Part shown: positions 42,404-45,256 of the stretch, one piece after another
Position numbering within the stretch: the stretch's first letter is position 1
Layout: each line of letters opens with the position of its first letter
Assembly: GCA_905235415.1 (NCBI GenBank)
Contig: CAJOKX010000003.1
Span: 1-45,256, forward strand
DNA from: an uncultured Lachnospiraceae bacterium
Lineage (GTDB): Bacteria > Bacillota > Clostridia > Lachnospirales > Lachnospiraceae
DNA: 45,256 nucleotides
Direction: 5' to 3'
Translations under genes and position numbers: made by a program
Notes under the pieces: generated by a model
Seen by the model: the letters and a program-made list of their open reading frames with translations, nothing else
What the model was told of the DNA's origin: nothing
Database searches by the model: none

Positions 42404-44515
42404 ATGCAGAGAGGAAAAAGATTTTCCATGGAACTTGCCGGACGTACGCTCAGCGTAGACGTCGGCAGAGTCGCAGCGCAGGCAAACGGCGCGGCATTCA
42501 TGCATTACGGGGACACCACCGTCCTCAGTACCGCGACAGCATCCGAGAAGCCCAGGGAGGGCATTGATTTCTTCCCGCTGTCGGTTGAGTTTGAAGAGAA
42601 GTATTATTCCGTAGGCAAGATGCCGGGCGGATTCAACAAGAGAGAGGGAAAGGCCAGCGAGAACTCGGTCCTGACCGCCAGAGTCATTGACCGTCCGATG
42701 CGCCCGCTGTTCCCGAAGGATTACCGCAACGACGTCACCCTGAACAACCTGGTCCTGAGTGTCGATCCCGCATGCAGGCCCGAGCTGGTCGCCATGCTCG
42801 GATCTTCCATCTCCACCTGCATCTCCGACATCCCGTTTGACGGACCCTGCGCGATGACGCAGATGGGCCTTGTGGACGGTGCGTTCATCGTAAACCCGTC
42901 TCAGAAGGAATGGGATGAAGGCGATCTGCAGCTGACGGTTGCTTCCACTGCTACCAAGGTCATCATGATCGAGGCCGGCGCCAATGAAGTGCCGGAGGAT
43001 CAGATGATCGAGGCGATCTATAAGTGCCACGAGGTCAACCTCACCATCATCGACTTCATCAACCAGATCGTAGCCGAGGTCGGCAAGGAAAAGCATACCT
43101 ACGAATCCGCCGCTGTTCCGGAAGAAGTATTCGCAGCCCTCAAAGAGCTGGTTCCGCCGGAAGAGATGGAGAAGGCTGTCTTCACAGACGTCAAGCAGGA
43201 GAGAGAAGAGAACATCCGCGTCCTGACCGACAGAGTCAGCGAGAAGTGGGCGGACAACGAAGAGTGGCTTGCCATCCTTCCGGACGCAATGTATCAGTAT
43301 GAGAAGAAGACCGTCCGCAAGATGATCCTGAAGGATCACAAGAGGCCGGACGGCAGAGCGATCGACCAGATCCGTCCGCTGGCGGCTGAGGTCGACCTGA
43401 TCCCGAGAGTACACGGCTCCGCCATGTTCACCAGAGGACAGACGCAGATCTGCACCGTGACCACGCTGGCCCCGCTCTCTGAAGCACAGAGAATCGAAGG
43501 ACTGGATGAGAATATCACGGAGAAGAGATACATCCATCAGTATAATTTCCCGTCCTACTCAGTCGGAGAGACCAAACCGTCCAGAGGTCCGGGACGCCGT
43601 GAGATCGGTCACGGAGCACTTGCCGAGAAGGCACTTGTCCCGATGATCCCGCCGGTGGAAGAATTCCCGTACGCGATCCGTCTGGTATCCGAGACCTTCG
43701 AGTCCAACGGCTCCACCTCGCAGGCTTCGATCTGCGCATCCACGATGTCCCTGATGGCAGCGGGCGTGCCGATCAAAAAGCAGGTGGCCGGCATCTCCTG
43801 CGGTCTTGTGACTGGCGATACGGATGATGACTATATCGTCCTGACCGATATCCAGGGCCTGGAAGATTTCTTCGGCGATATGGACTTCAAGGTAGCCGGA
43901 ACGCATGACGGCATCACCGCGATCCAGATGGATATCAAGATCCACGGACTGACCCGTCCGATCGTGGAAGAAGCGATCGCACGGACCAGGCAGGCGCGTG
44001 AGTATATTCTTAATGAGGTGATGACGCCCTGCATTGCAGAGCCGCGCAAGGAGCTTTCTCCGTATGCTCCGAAGATCGTACAGATCACGATTGATCCGGC
44101 GAAGATCGGCGACGTGGTCGGCCAGAGAGGCAAGACCATCAACGAGATCGTTGCCCGTACCGGCGCGAAGATCGATATCGATGAGGACGGCAGCGTCAAT
44201 GTCTGCGGAACCGATATGGATGCGATCAACAACGCCATCGAGATGATCAAGATCATCACCACAGACTTTGAAGAGGGCCAGATCCTGAGCGGAACCGTCG
44301 TCTCCATCAAGGAATTCGGCGCGTTCATCGAGTTTGCTCCCGGCAAGGAAGGCATGGTGCATATCTCCAAGATCGCAAAGCACAGGATCAACCGTGTAGA
44401 GGATGTCCTGACGCTGGGCGACAAGGTCACCGTCGTCTGCCTGGGCAAAGACAAACTCGGCAGGATGTCCTTCTCCATGAAGGATGTCAAGCAGGGACCT
44501 TACCAGTCTGCGTAA
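42404..44515 (+). CDS. pnp: Polyribonucleotide nucleotidyltransferase
   Basis: This 703-residue trimeric enzyme degrades RNA 3' to 5' by phosphorolysis. The first RNase PH domain is at about 1-210, the helical domain at 240-310, and the second RNase PH domain at 320-540, with FPSYSVGETKPSRGPGRREIGHG at the active site. The KH domain (QRGKTINEIVARTGAKIDI, about 573-591) and the S1 domain (GTVVSIKEFGAFIEFAPGKEGMVHIS, from about 630) follow. AAAGGAG at 42392-42398 precedes the ATG. It is of normal length. Confidence 0.98.
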   Translation: MQRGKRFSMELAGRTLSVDVGRVAAQANGAAFMHYGDTTVLSTATASEKPREGIDFFPLSVEFEEKYYSVGKMPGGFNKREGKASENSVLTARVIDRPMRPLFPKDYRNDVTLNNLVLSVDPACRPELVAMLGSSISTCISDIPFDGPCAMTQMGLVDGAFIVNPSQKEWDEGDLQLTVASTATKVIMIEAGANEVPEDQMIEAIYKCHEVNLTIIDFINQIVAEVGKEKHTYESAAVPEEVFAALKELVPPEEMEKAVFTDVKQEREENIRVLTDRVSEKWADNEEWLAILPDAMYQYEKKTVRKMILKDHKRPDGRAIDQIRPLAAEVDLIPRVHGSAMFTRGQTQICTVTTLAPLSEAQRIEGLDENITEKRYIHQYNFPSYSVGETKPSRGPGRREIGHGALAEKALVPMIPPVEEFPYAIRLVSETFESNGSTSQASICASTMSLMAAGVPIKKQVAGISCGLVTGDTDDDYIVLTDIQGLEDFFGDMDFKVAGTHDGITAIQMDIKIHGLTRPIVEEAIARTRQAREYILNEVMTPCIAEPRKELSPYAPKIVQITIDPAKIGDVVGQRGKTINEIVARTGAKIDIDEDGSVNVCGTDMDAINNAIEMIKIITTDFEEGQILSGTVVSIKEFGAFIEFAPGKEGMVHISKIAKHRINRVEDVLTLGDKVTVVCLGKDKLGRMSFSMKDVKQGPYQSA

Positions 44516-44567
44516 GACGGCCCTGATCCTGCAGCATTCTGCAGGAAGGCAATCGCATAACGGATAC

Positions 44568-44602
44568 AGCCGGAGGATTTCATCAGATCCTCCGGCTTTC
44601 TT
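44568..44602 (+). terminator. Intrinsic terminator after pnp
   Basis: AGCCGGAGGAT (44568-44578) pairs perfectly with ATCCTCCGGCT (44587-44597), followed by TTCTTATT. It ends the long operon. Confidence 0.88.
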
Positions 44603-44622
44603 ATTCCTTTCGAAGTTCCTTC

Positions 44623-44651
44623 TTGACAAGAGCTTGCAGGTCGGCTTATCT
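44623..44651 (+). promoter_or_regulatory. Promoter of the VOC-family gene
   Basis: A perfect TTGACA (44623-44628) and TTATCT (44646-44651) are 17 bp apart. The -10 lies within CTTATCTGTAAG, whose ends CTTA and TAAG are inverted. Confidence 0.65.
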
Positions 44652-44703
44652 GTAAGTATCTGGAACATTTAGTTTGCGCATCTGCGCGGAATGGAGGCAG
44701 AAT

Positions 44704-45090
44704 ATGGCAGTTGGTGAATATGTAACCGGATATGAGCATATCGGCGTTCCGACCAATGATATGGATGCAACCATTGAATTCTATGAGACGCTCGGATTCA
44801 AAAAGCTCTATGAGACGAATCATAACAACGGCAGAGTCGTCTTCCTGGGGCTGAAGGAGATCGTTATCGAGACGTATGAAAAGCACGGGGAGGCCGCCGG
44901 CAAGAGAGGCGCTGTAGACCATATCGCCATTATGGTCAGTGACGTGGACAAGGCATACGAAGAGATCAAAAAGACCAGCTACCCGGTGATAGAGGGACCG
45001 TGCACGCTTCCTTTCTGGAAGAACGGGTATACGTATTTCTGCGTCATGGGACCGAATACGGAAGTAGTGGAATTCGGAAAAAAGATCTGA
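44704..45090 (+). CDS. VOC (glyoxalase/bleomycin-resistance) superfamily protein
   Basis: This 128-residue protein has two beta-alpha-beta-beta-beta repeats. Likely metal ligands are the His in EHIGVPTND (H12), a Glu in EIVIETYE, the His in VDHIAIMVSD and the Glu in TEVVEFGK. That is the His-Glu-His-Glu set of lactoylglutathione lyase-like enzymes, so an enzymatic role is likely, but substrates across this superfamily range from methylglyoxal adducts to sugars and antibiotics. GGAGG (44693-44697) fixes ATG 44704; an earlier in-frame ATG at 44674 lies before the ribosome site. It is a single gene with its own promoter. Confidence 0.82.
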   Translation: MAVGEYVTGYEHIGVPTNDMDATIEFYETLGFKKLYETNHNNGRVVFLGLKEIVIETYEKHGEAAGKRGAVDHIAIMVSDVDKAYEEIKKTSYPVIEGPCTLPFWKNGYTYFCVMGPNTEVVEFGKKI

Positions 45091-45110
45091 CCTGAATCAG
45101 GCACGGATCC

Positions 45111-45126
45111 TCCCGCCCTTGCGGGA
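45111..45126 (+). terminator. Small hairpin after the VOC gene
   Basis: TCCCGC (45111-45116) pairs with GCGGGA (45121-45126) over a 4-nt loop. The following ATTCTGATCTTTGTTT is T-rich but broken, so termination would be weak. Confidence 0.45.
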
Positions 45127-45139
45127 ATTCTGATCTTTG

Positions 45140-45256
45140 TTTACAGTTCACAGGCCAGCCAACTCTGCTCAGAGTTTGTGGGCACACTGAAAACACGTTG
45201 CCTACCCTCGCTTTGCATCGGTTGCATTGCAGCCTCTCCCAGCTCCTATAGAAGCG
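45140..45256 (+). mobile_element. Third copy of the MITE-like element, cut by the window edge
   Basis: From TTACAG at 45141 to the right edge the sequence matches the reverse complement of the right arm of the 24161 element almost throughout (about 90% by eye). Shared blocks include GTGGGCACACTGAAAAC, TTGCCTACC, TTTGCATCGGTTGCATTGC and CCCAGCTCCTATA. The left end has the GGCCAGCC of the other arm type. If it is a full copy it should continue about 165 bp past the edge and end in CTGTAAC followed by a repeat of GATCTTTG (45132-45139). Confidence 0.75.

Noticed and set aside
45091..45256. A small RNA gene after the VOC gene.
   Set aside because: The sequence is explained by the third copy of the mobile element; no promoter was seen.

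Overview
The window is chromosomal DNA of a fairly GC-rich anaerobic Firmicute, most likely a gut-type clostridium of or near the Lachnospiraceae. Evidence for this is the Firmicutes-order rimP-nusA-rnpM-ylxQ-infB-rbfA-nrnA-truB-ribF-rpsO-pnp operon, a pheST operon behind a T-box, a clostridial-type 6S RNA, a cobalamin-dependent methionine synthase with its reactivation domain on a separate gene, strong AGGAGG ribosome sites, and a selenium-linked molybdenum hydroxylase/ygeY/ygeW cluster. The species cannot be fixed from the sequence alone.

Region 1 (1-11310, plus strand) is catabolic and amino-acid metabolism. It opens with the 3' end of a xanthine-dehydrogenase-type molybdopterin subunit. 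Then come ygeY (M20 hydrolase), ygeW (carbamoyltransferase paralogue), carbamate kinase and an unassigned 493-residue fold-type II PLP enzyme, followed by serC, a short serA, a DUF1015 gene and dpaL (ygeX, 2,3-diaminopropionate ammonia-lyase), and lastly a SpoU-type RNA methyltransferase carrying a pentapeptide repeat. The set ygeY/ygeW/carbamate kinase/ygeX next to a molybdenum hydroxylase is the signature of anaerobic purine (xanthine/urate) breakdown. The likely scheme is ring opening to ureido compounds, ATP from carbamoyl phosphate, and pyruvate plus ammonia from diaminopropionate. A second, ACT-domain phosphoglycerate dehydrogenase (11329-12501) lies convergent to this block.

Region 2 (12502-24092) holds a promoter and T-box leader driving pheS-pheT, then a short transposed repeat, a 6S RNA with its own promoter and terminator, queA, dut, queH and argH. 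On the minus strand follow metH and its upstream reactivation gene, transcribed as a pair.

Region 3 (24093-32830) starts with a 282-bp inverted-repeat element flanked by a perfect 8-bp target duplication, then asd, topB, a hexapeptide-repeat acyltransferase, a 32-bp tandem repeat array, a 28-bp palindrome, and a parE/parC (second type IIA topoisomerase) pair.

Region 4 (32831-45256) is the long translation/RNA operon from rimP to pnp, then a free-standing VOC-family gene and, at the right edge, another copy of the dispersed element. The element family (16631-16712, 24161-24442, 45140-end) is the clearest structure not explained by genes: two copies have perfect 8-bp flanking duplications, so it looks like a small non-autonomous mobile element. 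No tRNA, rRNA, CRISPR array, phage genes or full insertion sequence were seen.
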